64,000 bases of DNA from Leptodontidium sp. MPI-SDFR-AT-0119 (lineage: Eukaryota; Ascomycota; Leotiomycetes; Helotiales; Leptodontidiaceae), in assembly GCA_020726505.1 (NCBI GenBank), contig JAHLEZ010000021.1, positions 372,001 through 436,000 of the forward strand, given 5' to 3'. Of this stretch, positions 34,704 to 47,687 are shown in pieces. How positions within the stretch are numbered: the first letter of the stretch is position 1; each line of letters starts with the position of its first letter. The notes under the pieces are model-generated. The model made no database searches and was not told the origin of the DNA. It saw only the letters and a list, made by a program, of their open reading frames with translations. The position numbers and the translations under genes were made by a program.

Positions 34704-37700
34704 TTACCCCCTTCTTTTAAAAAACTACGTCTATGTAGTTGTAACTATAATTATATTGTCTTTTAAGTCGTTATAGTCGTTAATACTAGCGTTATAAGCC
34801 TTTAGCTACTTTAGGAGAGCTCTTAGTAGGCCTTTGGCATTAAGATACTTTAAATAGAACCTCTTAATTATATATAGAGTTATTATAGCGTTTAAGTATA
34901 AGTATTACTTTAAGTCTTTATTAGTGCCTAGCCACTTAATATAATAAAATAACTTATTTTATATGACCTTAAAGCTAAGGATGCCTTTAATTTCCTACTT
35001 ATCTTACTTAAGTAATAGTTAAATAAGTGCCAGTGTAACTCTAGCTTGTCTTAGTAAAGGGTTGTCGACATACTTATAGAGTAAGTGTAAGTAGAAGACG
35101 GGATAAATTAACTAGTCCTCTAAGAGCTTAACTCTTTAACTCTCTTCTTCCTTAGTAATTACTTTAATAGGGCCGTATTACTTATTAAATAACTTTCTTA
35201 AAGGTCGGTTAACGTTTTAGTTCTAAATGTCGACTAATACTAAGTCGCTAACGTCCCAATTAACGGCGCGTCGCCCACGGTTCGCTAGTCGTTTTATTTT
35301 CTTTTATTAGTCCTTTAGGGATAATTGTGCGACTTTTATAACTTCCTTTATTTATAAAGTTACTTATAAAGCTTCCTTATAATTAAGTTTCTTTATTATT
35401 ATAACTAGCGGCTTTAAGTTAACTAAGTCTTAAGAAATCCTTAGTTTAACGCTATTAAGTAACTAAAAAGGAGATAGGCGGCTTAAGGACTTATATAGTA
35501 ACGTTAATTAGGCGATATTTATAATTAGTAAGAAGTCGCTTTAGTTGTCTTAATAGTAATAGTAAAAGGGATAAAGCCGTTACTTAATATATTAATTCGT
35601 TACTTCCGTTTAGTCGTCGACGTTTAAGTTATACGCCGTCGTTAGCTTTACTTTAGTCCTAAGAATACGATAGTACTTTTTCTAAAAGGAGGAGACAAAC
35701 TAAGGTCCTTAGTTTAAGATAATAAAGTCTAGTATATTAAAGTATCGAATTTAATAGACGAGAAAAAGAATAGTTATGTCTTTAATTATAATTATATTAT
35801 TATAAGGTATTAAGATCGGTTTCTTAAACAAGCGGTTAACGATAATTATAGCAAAGTTATAGCCGTACTTGTTAAGTAGTAGCTTCGTAAAGTCTAATAT
35901 AAAGTATTAATATAGCCGAGTAAGTATTAATAGGGGGTGTAAGAAACTAGGGGTCTTATCTCTACGGGCTTTTTATTAAGAGTAACTATAGTTTACTACG
36001 TATTAAGCTATGTCCGTAGTAAGGCCATTTTAATAATATTTATGACTTAGTAATACCTTTATCTTTCTAATCCTTATATATACTACTAAAGGTTAAGAAT
36101 ATATATAGCGAATAAGTGTTATACGAAGCTCCGGCGGTTTTAAGGGCACTTCTAGGTGCCTTAAAAAAGTAACTTATTATTTACTAACTCGTAATCTAAT
36201 AATTATTCCCTAGCTTTTTATTAAAGAGGCTCTAGCGAAGGCGAAGACTTATTAACTAAGAGTACTTAATTAATAATATCGTATCTCGCGATATTGTAAG
36301 TTATTATAAAGTTAAGGTCTAACTCTTCCGGCGTAGGGATTTCTAGGTCGATTAGTACTCTTATATTAAGCTCAAGTTCTAGTTCTAGCTCGTCACGTGG
36401 CTTAACGTCGTAGTCCGGGATTATAGCCTCCACAGGCGCTAGGGGTATCGTCTTTACGACTTTAATATAGGCGTTTATAAGATCGACGATAGAAAGTTAG
36501 AGGTCGCTGGCGACTCGTGAGTCGATTTTGTTAGTCGGAATTAACTGTTAACTGTGGATAGCCTGCTTATGTGCCTTTATAATCGTGAGGTCTTAATCCC
36601 GTCGAGACAAGGTATTAACTAACGTATTAGTCGTCCTAGTATAATATATAATTATAAAATAAAAATTCGCAAAGAACTTAGCCTATTAAGCCTACTTAGC
36701 CGTAAGGTTCTTAGTAATTATAAAGTACTTTAGGGCTCACTAGTTCGTATAAATAAGGACATTTCTCTAGGTACTTAAGAGCTTTAAGTAATATTACTTA
36801 AATAACTAGAAAATCGCTAATATTTCTTTATTGTAGATCGAGTAATTAAGCTCGGGGTTTATTATAGTTTTAAAGAAGTATTTTATAAAGTAAAAGGTAT
36901 CGTTCTGTTAAAGTTAAGATAGAACCTTAATAACGACTTTATCTAAGGAATTAGTTTCTAGTCGTGTTTACTTAGTAAGGTCGTAGTAGTAAAGAACCGG
37001 CGTAGACTAGAGGGCTTCCTAAAGAGTCTCTTAGGCGTTTTTATAAGCGTTGTCGAAGACGAAGGGAACGTCCTTTCTAATAAGTATTATAAGGGGTCGT
37101 ATAATATGATTATAATCTTTAATAAATTAATAATAAAAGTTATAAAAATTAAAATAACTTTATATATTTTATATATTATTAGCGTATCGTTAGTCTTTAA
37201 TTACATTAATCTTCTTTAGGTCTACTTTTATACTCTTAACTTTAATAATAAATCCTAAGAACCTTATCTTTTACACGCTAAACTTAGACTTCTTAATATT
37301 AGTTTAAAGTCCGTGTACTTATAATATTACTATTACTTTCTTAACGTAAACCTTATATTTCTTAGGAGTAAACGAATATATTAAGATATCGTTTATATAA
37401 GCCGCGTAGAAGTCGTCGAGGTACTTTATAAGGATATTATTAATAAAACACTAGAAAGTCGCTAAACTATTAGTAAGGCTAAAGGGAAGGATCTTATACT
37501 TATATATGCCGTATTAAGTGCGGAAGGTCGTATAATCTTTGCTCTTAGGGGACATATAAATATAATAAAAAGCTTACTAAATATTAAGCTTTATAAAAAC
37601 CTTTACCTTATAAATACGTATTATTATCTCATTAATTAGGGGGATCGAGTATAAGTCCTTCTTTAATAAGGCATTTAGCTTCCGGTAGTCGACGCATAGC

Positions 37701-40623
37701 CGGAGATTGCCGTCGGCTTTTTTAATAAAGAGAATAAGGGCTATATATAATACGCTAATAGGTTTAATAAAACTTTTATATAAGTTATTAATAATATATT
37801 ACTTAGTCTTTAATAGTTATTCTTTAGTTATATATTAGAAAGGTTTAAAGGACAAGTCGTTCTTTTTAATAAGCTCGATCTAGTAGTCTACGCCTTAGTA
37901 ATACGTTAGTAGCTCGTCGGAGGCTCGCTGGGAAAAGAGAGGAGTATACTCTTAATACTTAATAAAGAGCTTCTTACTTACTAGTTCGTTATCTTGCGCG
38001 TATTTAGCCTCTAAGGCCTCTTTTAAGGTCAAGTCTTTATTTATTAATACTAGCTTAATACTTAATTAGTTTAAGGCCTCTCGCCGGCGACGAGTTAACT
38101 TTTAATTAATCTTATATATTAACGTTACGAAGGTCTTTACTTTATTTTTCTTAGCTCTCTTAAGTCAAAGGTACGTAATAAACATCGTTACTATTAATAT
38201 AAAAAAGATTTTTATAATAAGCGCCTTTAGTTAGTAATTCGCTAGAGAGACTTTATAAACTTTCTCGTTCTTAAATAATAATCCTAGATTATAAGATATT
38301 AAAGAGTTTAATTAATCCTCTATAATACGCAGGCGTTCTTTAACTTTTTTAATAAAGCTCGAGGGTCGAGTCGGCGAGACGCCGGCGGTAAGTCGTATAG
38401 AGACCTTTGACTTAAGGGAATCGTTAAGTGCCGTAATTTTAGCCTACCTCCGGCAGTAGTTATTTAAGTTTATAAGAGTATCTCTTTGTTTTATATCGAG
38501 TTAGTAAGACTTAACGATTAATTTGTCGAAACAGTTAATATTAATAAAGACTCGTTAGTTAAAGTACGGCTAGACTAATATATTTAATAGTTATTTTAGT
38601 TAATTACGATTCTTTATATATAATTACTTTAAGTCGTAATACTTTAGGAACTTCTAGTTTATTAAGACGTTAGTGTTTCTTAAGTCAATTATTAAAAAAA
38701 GGAAGTTAATTCGCCGGCGGTTGATTGTTAAAGTAAGTAAGACGGCCGTGCTAATTAGCTTGCCTTTCCTACTATTATAACTAGTTAGAACTATTAACTA
38801 AGGAAGAGATATAAAAGAAATATTAAATTACTTAATAAGTTAGTATATAAAAGAGGTTTTAATAATACTAAAAATATTAACTCTATTATTAATATATATA
38901 AGTGTCTTAATAAAGAATTTATTCTTTCTTAGTTTAATACTAATTAAAAATTATTACCCTCTAATAAGAGCACAGAAATTAAATATTAAGTCCTTTTATA
39001 AGTTATAGCCTATATTAAAGTATAAGTCTTTATTACGACTTAAGAGTTTTTTAATAACTCGTTAGTCTCTAAATCCTCGCTAACGACTAACTAAGAAATT
39101 GACTTATTAAGAGCCTAGTCTCTATAGCGCTTAGGGCAGTCGCTAGCCTAATAATTAGTCTTGTTATAGTAGAGATAAGTGTTAGAAGAGACGTCCCTAG
39201 GTGTAAGAGGAAGTACAGGGGACTTAAGTCGGCGTAGGGCAAGCGAAGGAGAGGGCGTACGTTAGCGGATATTTGACAACTGTCTTGGAGTTAGTAGTCT
39301 TTATACGTAAGTAGTAGGGGTAAGTGAAGTCGAACGTTAGTTATTTTTTTTTTAAAATACTGCGCGAGTCGCTAGTGCTAGTATTATTAAAGGAGACTCA
39401 AGGGGCTTCGCGAATAATAATAATAATACGTTTATTAGCTCGTTTAGTAATAATATTTTATAACTCGCGATCTAAGACGGCTAAGAACTTATTAAGAGTT
39501 ATATAATCTTTAGCAAGTTTATACTTTTTAGTTTAGATATTATACTTAAGCTTATCCGAGACTTTCTCGTATACGTTATTAAATTAATAATTAAGTGAGA
39601 TTTTTCTAATAGCCGCGTACGTTGTGAACTTTATATAAAATTTATTATAAGTTATATTACTCATTTATAATTAATTATACTTAAGCTTAATTACTTGTAC
39701 TTAGTTATAGTTAAAAAAACGTTAATTTAGGGCCTTTAAGACGTCGGCGGCTCTATTAAAGTCTTTAGCGAAGTCAGGGTTTATTTATTAAAAAATAATA
39801 GTCTTAGCCTCTCCCTTTATATATTTAAAGTAGGCATAAACTTACGATTCGTTAATAAGGAAGTTACTTAAGTACTTTTAAATAAAGAGCTTTATATTTA
39901 TCTTTTAAACGTCGTATTTAATTTTACCCTTATAGTCGTTAAAAGGGGTACGAGGGTACTTAACTTTATTAGGCTTAACGGCAGGGATAACAGGGTTTAG
40001 CTTAGGGAGGTAATAGTCGGCGGTAAGCTAGAGGTCTATTATAAGAATACGTATAAATTAATTAGAAGGGGAGGGGGTACTAGTTCCTTGGCGAGGGTTA
40101 TTAATAATATATTAAGTGAGGGCTTATATAATAATAGCGGCGATAGTAGAGTTAATAGAGTCCTTAATTAGCTAATCTACCCTAACTTATTAAATAAGAG
40201 TAAGGCCCTTTATATTAGTAGGCTCTAACAGTACGTTAAAGAAACGCTAAGTTTGTCCTCTAAGTCTAAGTCGAATTTGTTAAAGCTCTTTAGTTCCTTT
40301 AAGAAAGTCTTTATTAAAGGGATAAGGGTATTAGTAAAGCTTAGTCGTATAAGTGCGCTTCTTTCTTTAGAGCTTCGCCGACGAGGGGGAGAGGTTAATA
40401 ATAATAATAAAGTAAGGTAGTAAAGTGTTTAAGGTTATTAATCAATTTATTAATTAAATATACGTTTTAAAATAATAATACGCGTTAAGTTACAGTAAGG
40501 TAAGTTAATCGCGAGAGAATATTTAACTTTCTTTAAAATAGTTTACTACGAGGGCAAGTCGACAAGGCGTAAGACTAAGTAAAATATAACACTTTATAAT
40601 AAAGGGGTATTAGTCTTTTCTTA

Positions 40624-40925
40624 TATTACGGCTAATTAAAGGTTAATATTACGAGTTAACTTAAGCTTTATATTTAGACTTAAGGCTACACTCAAAATTA
40701 AGAAGAAAAGATAAAGAGGAAAGGAGAGTTCTTTATAAGGGAGGGCTCGAGTATATATATATGAAGGACCCTTCTAATAGGGCCTAGCGTAGTCGAGTGC
40801 TATTTACGTCAATATGTCGTAGGCTCGCCACTTAGTCTTCCCTATTAGGCTTAGCGCCGTCGTATAGCCAGCGATGCTACGAGCCTGTGTCCGTTAGAAT
40901 ACAAGGCGCATCGTAGGTCGTAACA
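40624..40925 (-). repeat. Right LTR of family B (minus copy)
   Basis: 302 bp, starting TATTACGGCTAATT (RIP-altered TGTTACGGCTGGCC) and ending GTCGTAACA. Confidence 0.92.
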
Positions 40926-41387
40926 TTTCTGTGACGACTGACGCTCATGGCAGTACGACCGGTAGGTGAATAGCTTTACCACCGGGCCAGCGGGCCCAAA
41001 AGGGTACATGAATTAGTTAGAGGCCAATTCAGCTATTCGACTATATTAGGGGTACAATCCTAGGTCGTAACATTACCCCACCTTCAGATCGGTTTCGTCC
41101 CCGAAACCGGTAGGCGCCGCTACTACGTCTATTAGGTGACTGCCAGGGTTTCTTTAACCTGTATAGTTTTCTATAATTCTTTGTGGCCTCGCTTATTCTT
41201 AGTATAATCGAGACAGTGCCCCCGCATGCCAAAGGGCCTATACTAACGTGGAATAAGTCTTAGACGGTGACCGAATTTTAGCCGCATCTCCTCGCCGGTT
41301 TAACCGAATTCAGAAGGTAGCGACTGTATTAACTAATTCATCTGTGACGACTGACGCTTATGGCAGTACGACCGGTAAGTGAATAGC
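40926..41387 (-). mobile_element. Fragment of a third gypsy-type element, flanked by a 47-bp direct repeat
   Basis: The minus strand from 41280 reads the end of a gypsy polyprotein (TGEEMRLKFGHRLRLIP, then RPFGMRGHCLDYTKNKR). It is followed by a purine tract and an LTR-like start TGTTACGACCTAGG at 41073, so it is a relative of family B in the same orientation. The same 47-bp sequence, beginning TCTGTGACGACTGACG, sits at 40928-40974 and 41341-41387 with only two differences, both transitions. This piece joins the minus and plus family B copies and replaces the 5' LTR of the plus copy. Confidence 0.6.
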
Positions 41388-44300
41388 CTCGTAGTAGACT
41401 ATCTTAGAGAAAGCTAGATATTCTCTCGCGATTAACTTGCCCTGCCGTAACTTAATACGTATTATTATTTTAGAATATATATTTAATTAACAAATCGATT
41501 AATAACTTTAAATACCTTATTACCTTACTTTACTATTACTGCCTACCTCTCTCCCCTGTCGGCGAAGTTCTAGAGAAAGAAGCGCACTTATATAGCTAGG
41601 CTTTACTAATACCTCTATCCCTTTAGTAGAGACTCTCTTAAAGGAACTAGAGAGCTTTAACGGATTCGACTTAGACTTAAAGGACAAACCCTAGTATTTC
41701 TTCGACACATCACTAGAGCCTACTAATATAGAGGGCCTTACCCCCGCTTAATAAGCTAAGGTAAATTAGTTAATTAAGGACTTTATTAACTTTACTGTCG
41801 CCGCCGCTATTATATAGGCCCTTACTTAATATACCGCCGATAACTCTCGTTAAGAGACTCGCACTCCTTTCCCTTTTTCTAACCGGTTAACACGTGCTCT
41901 TATAGTCAATCTCTAGCTAACCGCTAACTATTACTTACTGAAGCTAAATATATTAATCTAAGTAATAAAGCCTTTTAAAGTCAAGTACTCTTGACTCCCC
42001 TTTAACGACTATAAGGGAAATATTAAATATAATGTCTAAAAGATAGAAATAAAGTTATTCTTAAAAGAGTACTTTAGTAACTTTAAAAATAAAATGTCTT
42101 AAGTTAAGACTTACTTTTAGTATCCTACTAGCGAAGCTAAGATTATTATCCTTTAATATATAAATCTCGACTATATCAGAACCTTTAATATAATAGCCGA
42201 CGTATTAAAGGCGCTAGACTAGCGATTCTTTAATTATAACCGGGTCTAAGTTATTAAGAGACTCTATAACTAACTTATTATAAGAAATATAATATATAAC
42301 GACTTTTAAGTTAAATTTACGTTATATACTATTATAGACAAGATTACTCGCACTTGCTAGTTCGAGGATATATGTGAGAAGGTATCCCCGACTCTAAAAC
42401 GTATAATTTATATTAAGAAGTATAAGATAGACGGTAATTATACCGCTCTCGACGAGTTCCTAGTTATTATAAACTAAGAGAGCCGTAATATTATTTTAAA
42501 AGAAGTCGCATTAACTTGTAAAGCCTAGTTTAACGTGGCCTTTAATACTAACGACTCGCGTGGCATCTTAAAGAAAGAGAACTAGCGTATTACCTCCCTT
42601 ACGCCGGCTATTACGGCATAAAGACCCCCGACCCCGACTCTAAGACAGTCGTCGAATGCCCGCTAGTGTACGCCCTCTCCTTCGCTTATCTTACGCCGAC
42701 TTGAGTCACTTGTACCCCCTCTTGCCCCTAGGGACGTCTCTTCTAATACTTGTCTCTATTATAGTAAGACCGGCTATTAGGCTAACGACTGTTTTAAGCG
42801 TCATAGAGATTAGGCTCTTAATAAGTCGATTTCCTAGTTAGTCGTTAATAAGGAACTAAAGACTAACGAGCTCTTAAAAAACTCCTAAGCCGTGGCAAAG
42901 ACTTATACTTTAATATAAGCTATAATTTATAAAAAGACTTAATATTTAATTTCTATGTTTTTATTAAAGAACGATAATTCTTAATTAGTATTAAATTAAG
43001 AAGGAATAGATTCTTTATTAAAACACTTATATATATTAATAGCGGAGCTAATATTTTTAGTGTAATTAAAACCTCTCTCGTATACTGACTCGTTAAGTAA
43101 TTTAATATCTCTTTTATATCCCTCCCTTAATTAATTGTCCTAATTAACTATAATAGTAAGAAAAGAAAGCCAATTAATATAACTGTCTTACTTACTTTAA
43201 CAATTAACCGCCGGCGAATTAACTTCCCCTTTCTAGTAACTAACTTAAGAAACACTAACGTCTTAATTAATTAGAAATTCTTAGAGTATTACGACTTAAA
43301 GTAATCGTATATTAAGAACCGCAATCGACTAAAGTAGTTACTAAATATATTAGTCTAGCCGTACTTTAATTAGCGAGTCTTCGTCGACATTAATTATTCC
43401 GACAAGTTAATTATTAAGTCTCACTAACTTAATATAAAACAAAGAGATACCCTTATAAACGTAAATAATTACTATTAGAGGCAAGCTAAAATTGCGGCAC
43501 TTAATAACTCTTTTAAGCTAAAGGTCTCTGTACGACTTACCGCTAGCGTCTCGCTAACTCGACCCTCGAGCTTTACTAGAGAAGTTAAGGAGCGCCTACG
43601 TATTATAGAAGATTAATTAAACCCTTTAATATCCCGTGATCCGGGATTATTACTTAAAGGCAAGAGAGCCCGTGGAGCCTCCTTAGTAAATCACTAATTA
43701 AAGGCGCTTATTATAGGGATCTTCCTTATATTAGTAGTAACAATATCTATTACGTACCTCTGACTTAAGAGAGTTAAGAAGAATAAAATAAAGACCTTTG
43801 TAGCGTTAATATATAAGATTGATTAAGAACTAACTCGTTGCTAGCGAGAGGCCTTAGACTAGTTAAGTGTCGAGCTTATATTAATAAATAAAGACTTAAC
43901 CTTAGAAGAAGCCCTAAAAGCTAAATACACGTAAGATAACGAACTAATAAGTAAGAAGCCCCTTATAGAGTATTAAGAGTATATTCCTCTCTTCTCCCGG
44001 CGGGCCTCTAACGAGTTACTAGCGTATTACTAAGGCGTAGATTATTAAATCGAGCTTACTAAGGAGAACGACTTATCCTTTAAACCTCTTTAGCGTATAA
44101 CTAAAGAATAACTATTAAAGACTAAGTAGTATATTATTAATAACTTATATAAAGGTTTTATTAAACCCTCTAATATACTATATACGGCCCTTATTCTCTT
44201 CGCTAAGAAAGCCGATAGTAGTCTCCGGTTATACGTCGACTACTAGAAGTTAAATACCCTGTTAAAGAAGGATCTGTACTTAATCCCTTTAATTAATAAG

Positions 44301-46993
44301 ATAATAGTACGTATTTATAAAGTAAAGGTCTTTATAAAGCTTAATATTTAGTAAGCTTTCTATTATATTCGTATATCCCCTAAGAGCGAGGACTATACGA
44401 CTTTTTATACCTAATATAACACGTATAAGTATAAGGTCCTTCCCTTTAGCCTTATAAATAACCTAGCGACCTTCTAGCGATTTATTAATAATATCCTTAT
44501 AGAGTACCTTAACGACTTTTACGCGGCTTATATAAACGATATCCTTATATATTCGTCCACTTTAGAGGAATATAAGGTCTATATTAAAAAAGTTATAGTA
44601 ATATTATAAGTACACGGACTTTAAGTTAATATTAAGAAGTCCGAGTTTAACGTATAAAAGACAAAGTTCTTAGGATTTATTATTAACGTTAATAACGTGG
44701 AGGTAGACTTAAAGAAGATTAATATAATTAAGGACTAATAGTACGCTAATAATATATAAGGTATATAAAGTTACTTTAGTTTTTATAACTTCTATCGCCG
44801 GTTTATTAAAGACTATAGTCGTATTACACGACCCCTCACGATACTTACTAAAAAAGACGTTCCCTTTAAATTCGATAGCGCTTGTAAAGACGCTTAGGAA
44901 ACTCTCTAAGAAGCCCTCTAATCTGCGCCGGTGCTTCGCTACTACGACTTTAATAAGCAAACACGGCTAAAGATTAACTCTTTAAATAAAGTCGTCGTTA
45001 AGGTTTTATTTTAACTTTAAGAAGACGACACCTTTTACCCCGTGAGATACTTCTCTAAGACTATAACGGACTTTAAGCTTAACTACTCGATTTATAATAA
45101 AGAGATACTAGCGATTTTCCGGTTATTTAAGTAGTATCGCCTAGAGCTCTTAGGCGCCTAAAAGAAGGTTCTTATTTATATAAACTACTAAGCCTTAGAA
45201 TACTTTATAACTACTAAGGACCTTATGGCTAAGTAGGCTCGATAGGCTGAGTTCTTTGCAGATTTCTATTTCACGATTATATATTACACTAAGACGACTA
45301 ATACACTAGCTAATACCCTGTCTCGACGGGATTAAGACCTCACGGCGATAAAGGCACGTAAGCGGGTTATCCGCAGTTAATAGCTAATTCCGACTAATAA
45401 AATTGACTCGCGAGTCGCTAGTGACCTTTAGCTCTCCGTTATTAATCCTATAGACGCTTATATCGATGTCGTAGAGACAATACCCTAATACCTTACGATA
45501 GATTTTACAAAGTTATTATTAGACAAGTACAGTTATAACTTTATTATAGTTATCGTCGACCGCCTGTCTAAGAAGTTAGTCTCAATACCTTATAACGACA
45601 CAATTATTACGAAAGGTATAACTATTCTCTTCTTTGTTTATTAAACCCGACACTTTAATATATTAGATTCTATTGTCTTAGACTAAGGACCTTAGTTCGT
45701 CTCCTCCTTTTAAAAGGAGTATTGTCGTATCCTCGGGACTAAGGTAAAGCTAACGACAGTATATAACCTAAACGTCGACGGCTAAATAAAAGTAACGAAC
45801 TAATATATTAAGTAACGGCTTTATCCCTTTTACTACTATTACTAAGACAATTAGAGCGACCTCTTATTAATTATAAATATCGCCTAATTAACGTTATTAC
45901 ATAAGTCTTTAAGTCGCCTGTCTCCTTTTTAATTACTTAATAGTATTAAGCCGAGGACTTCTTAAGACTTAATTAACTTAGAGCCTCCGGTTACGGCAAT
46001 AGAGAAACTCAATCACGAGGAGGCTTTATAAGTAACTTTATAAATAAAAGAGGTTATAGAAGTCGTATAGTCGTCTTTTAAAGATTAATAAGAGAAAATA
46101 AAACGACTAACGAATCGTAAGTAATACGCTATTAATTAGGACGTTAGTGACTTAATATTAGTTAATACTTAAAACTAAAATATTAACCGACTTTTAAGGA
46201 AGTTATTTAATAAGTAATATAGCCCTATTAAAGTAGTCGCTAAGGAAGGAGAGAACTAAAGAGTTAAGTTACTAAAGGACTAGTTAATTCACCTTATTTT
46301 CTACTCGCACTCGCTCCGCAAGTACGTCGACAACCCCTTACTTAAATAAGCTAGAGCTACGCCGGCACTTATTTAACTATTACTTAAGTAAGATAAGTGA
46401 GAAATTAAAGGCATCCTTAGCTTTAAGGTTATACGGAATAAACTATTTTATTATATTAAGTAACTAGGCGCTAATAAAGACTTAAAGTAGTACTTATACT
46501 TAAATACTATAATAGCTTTATATATAATTAAGAGGTTCTACTTAAAATATCTAAATACTAAAGGCCTGCTAAGAGCTCTCTTAAAGTGGCTAGAGGCTTA
46601 TAACGCTAGTATCGACGACTACAACGACCTAGAAGACGACACAGTTATAATTATAACTACACAGACGCAGTTTTTTAGGAGGGGGGGGTAATATTACAAC
46701 CTATAATACGCCTCGTATTTTAACCGACACAGGCTCGTAACATCGCTAATTATACGACGGCGCTAAGCCTAATAGGGAAGACTAAGTGGCGAGCCTACGA
46801 CATATTAACGTAAACGGCACGCGACTACACTAGGCCTTATTAGGAGGGTCCTTTATATATTTATACTCGAGCCCTCCCTTATAGAGAGCTCTCTTTTCCT
46901 CCTTGTCTTTTCTTCTCGATTCTGAGCGTAGCTAGAGGCCTAAATATAAAGCTAGAGTCAACTCGCCGTATCAACCTCTTGCCAGCCGTAACA
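41388..46993 (+). mobile_element. Family B copy on the plus strand, 5'-truncated, with 3' LTR
   Basis: It matches the minus copy from just after its leader (CCTCGTAGTAGAC at 41388). A zinc knuckle is near 42740 (CLYYSKTGY...ANDC), and the RT box YAAYINDILIYSS at about 44525-44565. Integrase text lies at about 45500-45850 (FIIVIVDRLSKKLVSIPY; SIVLDQGPQFVSSF; KEYCRILGTK). A C-terminal tail follows (LKWLEAYNASIDDYNDLEDD), then a purine tract at 46676-46691 and a 302-bp LTR at 46692-46993. There is no 5' LTR. It is followed by CTTAG, which falls within family A sequence, showing that it had inserted into an A copy. RIP stops are frequent. Confidence 0.88.
46692..46993 (+). repeat. 3' LTR of the plus-strand family B copy
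   Basis: 302 bp, starting TATTACAACC and ending CCAGCCGTAACA; inverse complement of the family B LTRs at 34402 and 40624. Confidence 0.92.
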
Positions 46994-47660
46994 CTTAGTA
47001 GGGAAGTTTACTTTTTTTAAAGGTATTATAACGAAAGAAAGTATAAGAGGTGTTATTTAATTAATAAAAAGAAAGAGGAAAGAGATCGAGACACGTTAAA
47101 GTACTTTATAAAGAGAATAGTGTTAAGGAGAGATTATTATATTTAGAGAGTTAAAGTTAAAAGGTTAGTAGGGGAGAGCCAGCCTTATATAAGGGGGCAA
47201 GAAGGTATTAAGCGAGACGATTATTTACTTTTAAAGGTAATAAGTTAACTATCACGGGACTTTACATATACTGGCTATATAACATCCTATTAACGATTTA
47301 AGACGCTCTAATTAGTTATTTACTTCTTTTTAGTATATATTACTCAAAGACGAGTAGAGTCTTTAAAGGGGGGGGACGTATATAGCGGGGACAGCCGCTA
47401 ATTTCTTTTGTTATATGACTAGGCTAGTCCTTCGCACATATAAGGAGCTAACACTTAACTATAGAACGTCAAAAACGTAACACTAAATATATTCTATTTA
47501 TTAGAACCTTTTCCTTCCCCTCCTTTGCCGATTCGTACTCTCTAAATATATAATATCTTTAGATTTGATTAATCTATTATTTACAGAGCCTAGAATCTCC
47601 TCCGGTGGCTCGCTACATACTACCCTCTTATTATGTGGATTAGGGTTCGTCCCTCCCATA
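46994..47660 (+). mobile_element. 3' end of a second family A copy (tail plus LTR 47381-47660)
   Basis: 46994-47380 is the inverse complement of the region beside the left LTR of family A (about 13938-14330), ending with the polypurine tract GTCTTTAAAGGGGGGGGACG. 47381-47660 is the 280-bp LTR in coding orientation, starting TATAGCGGGG and ending CCCTCCCATA. The upstream part of this copy is gone. Confidence 0.9.
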
Positions 47661-47687
47661 TTAGTTTATTAGTTTATTAGTTTATTA
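47661..47687. repeat. (TTAGTTTAT)3 minisatellite at the LTR edge
   Basis: Three 9-bp units directly abut the end of the family A LTR. Confidence 0.9.

Larger units (their letters stand above)
34402..40925 (-). mobile_element. Family B: complete 6.5-kb Ty3/gypsy LTR retrotransposon, minus strand
   Basis: It has two 302-bp LTRs: 34402-34703 and 40624-40925. The polypurine tract (GAAGGGGGTAA on minus) lies inside the left LTR. A CCHC knuckle is visible near 39160 (TYLYYNKTNY...SDCP, partly mutated), and the RT box YAAYINDILIYS is at about 37380-37415, with Asn replacing one catalytic Asp. The plus-strand copy at 41388-46993 supplies the same proteins in better-readable order. It inserted within the hAT transposase gene. 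No clear target duplication is seen (TGATA on the left, TTTCT on the right), consistent with later rearrangement at the right side. Confidence 0.88.
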
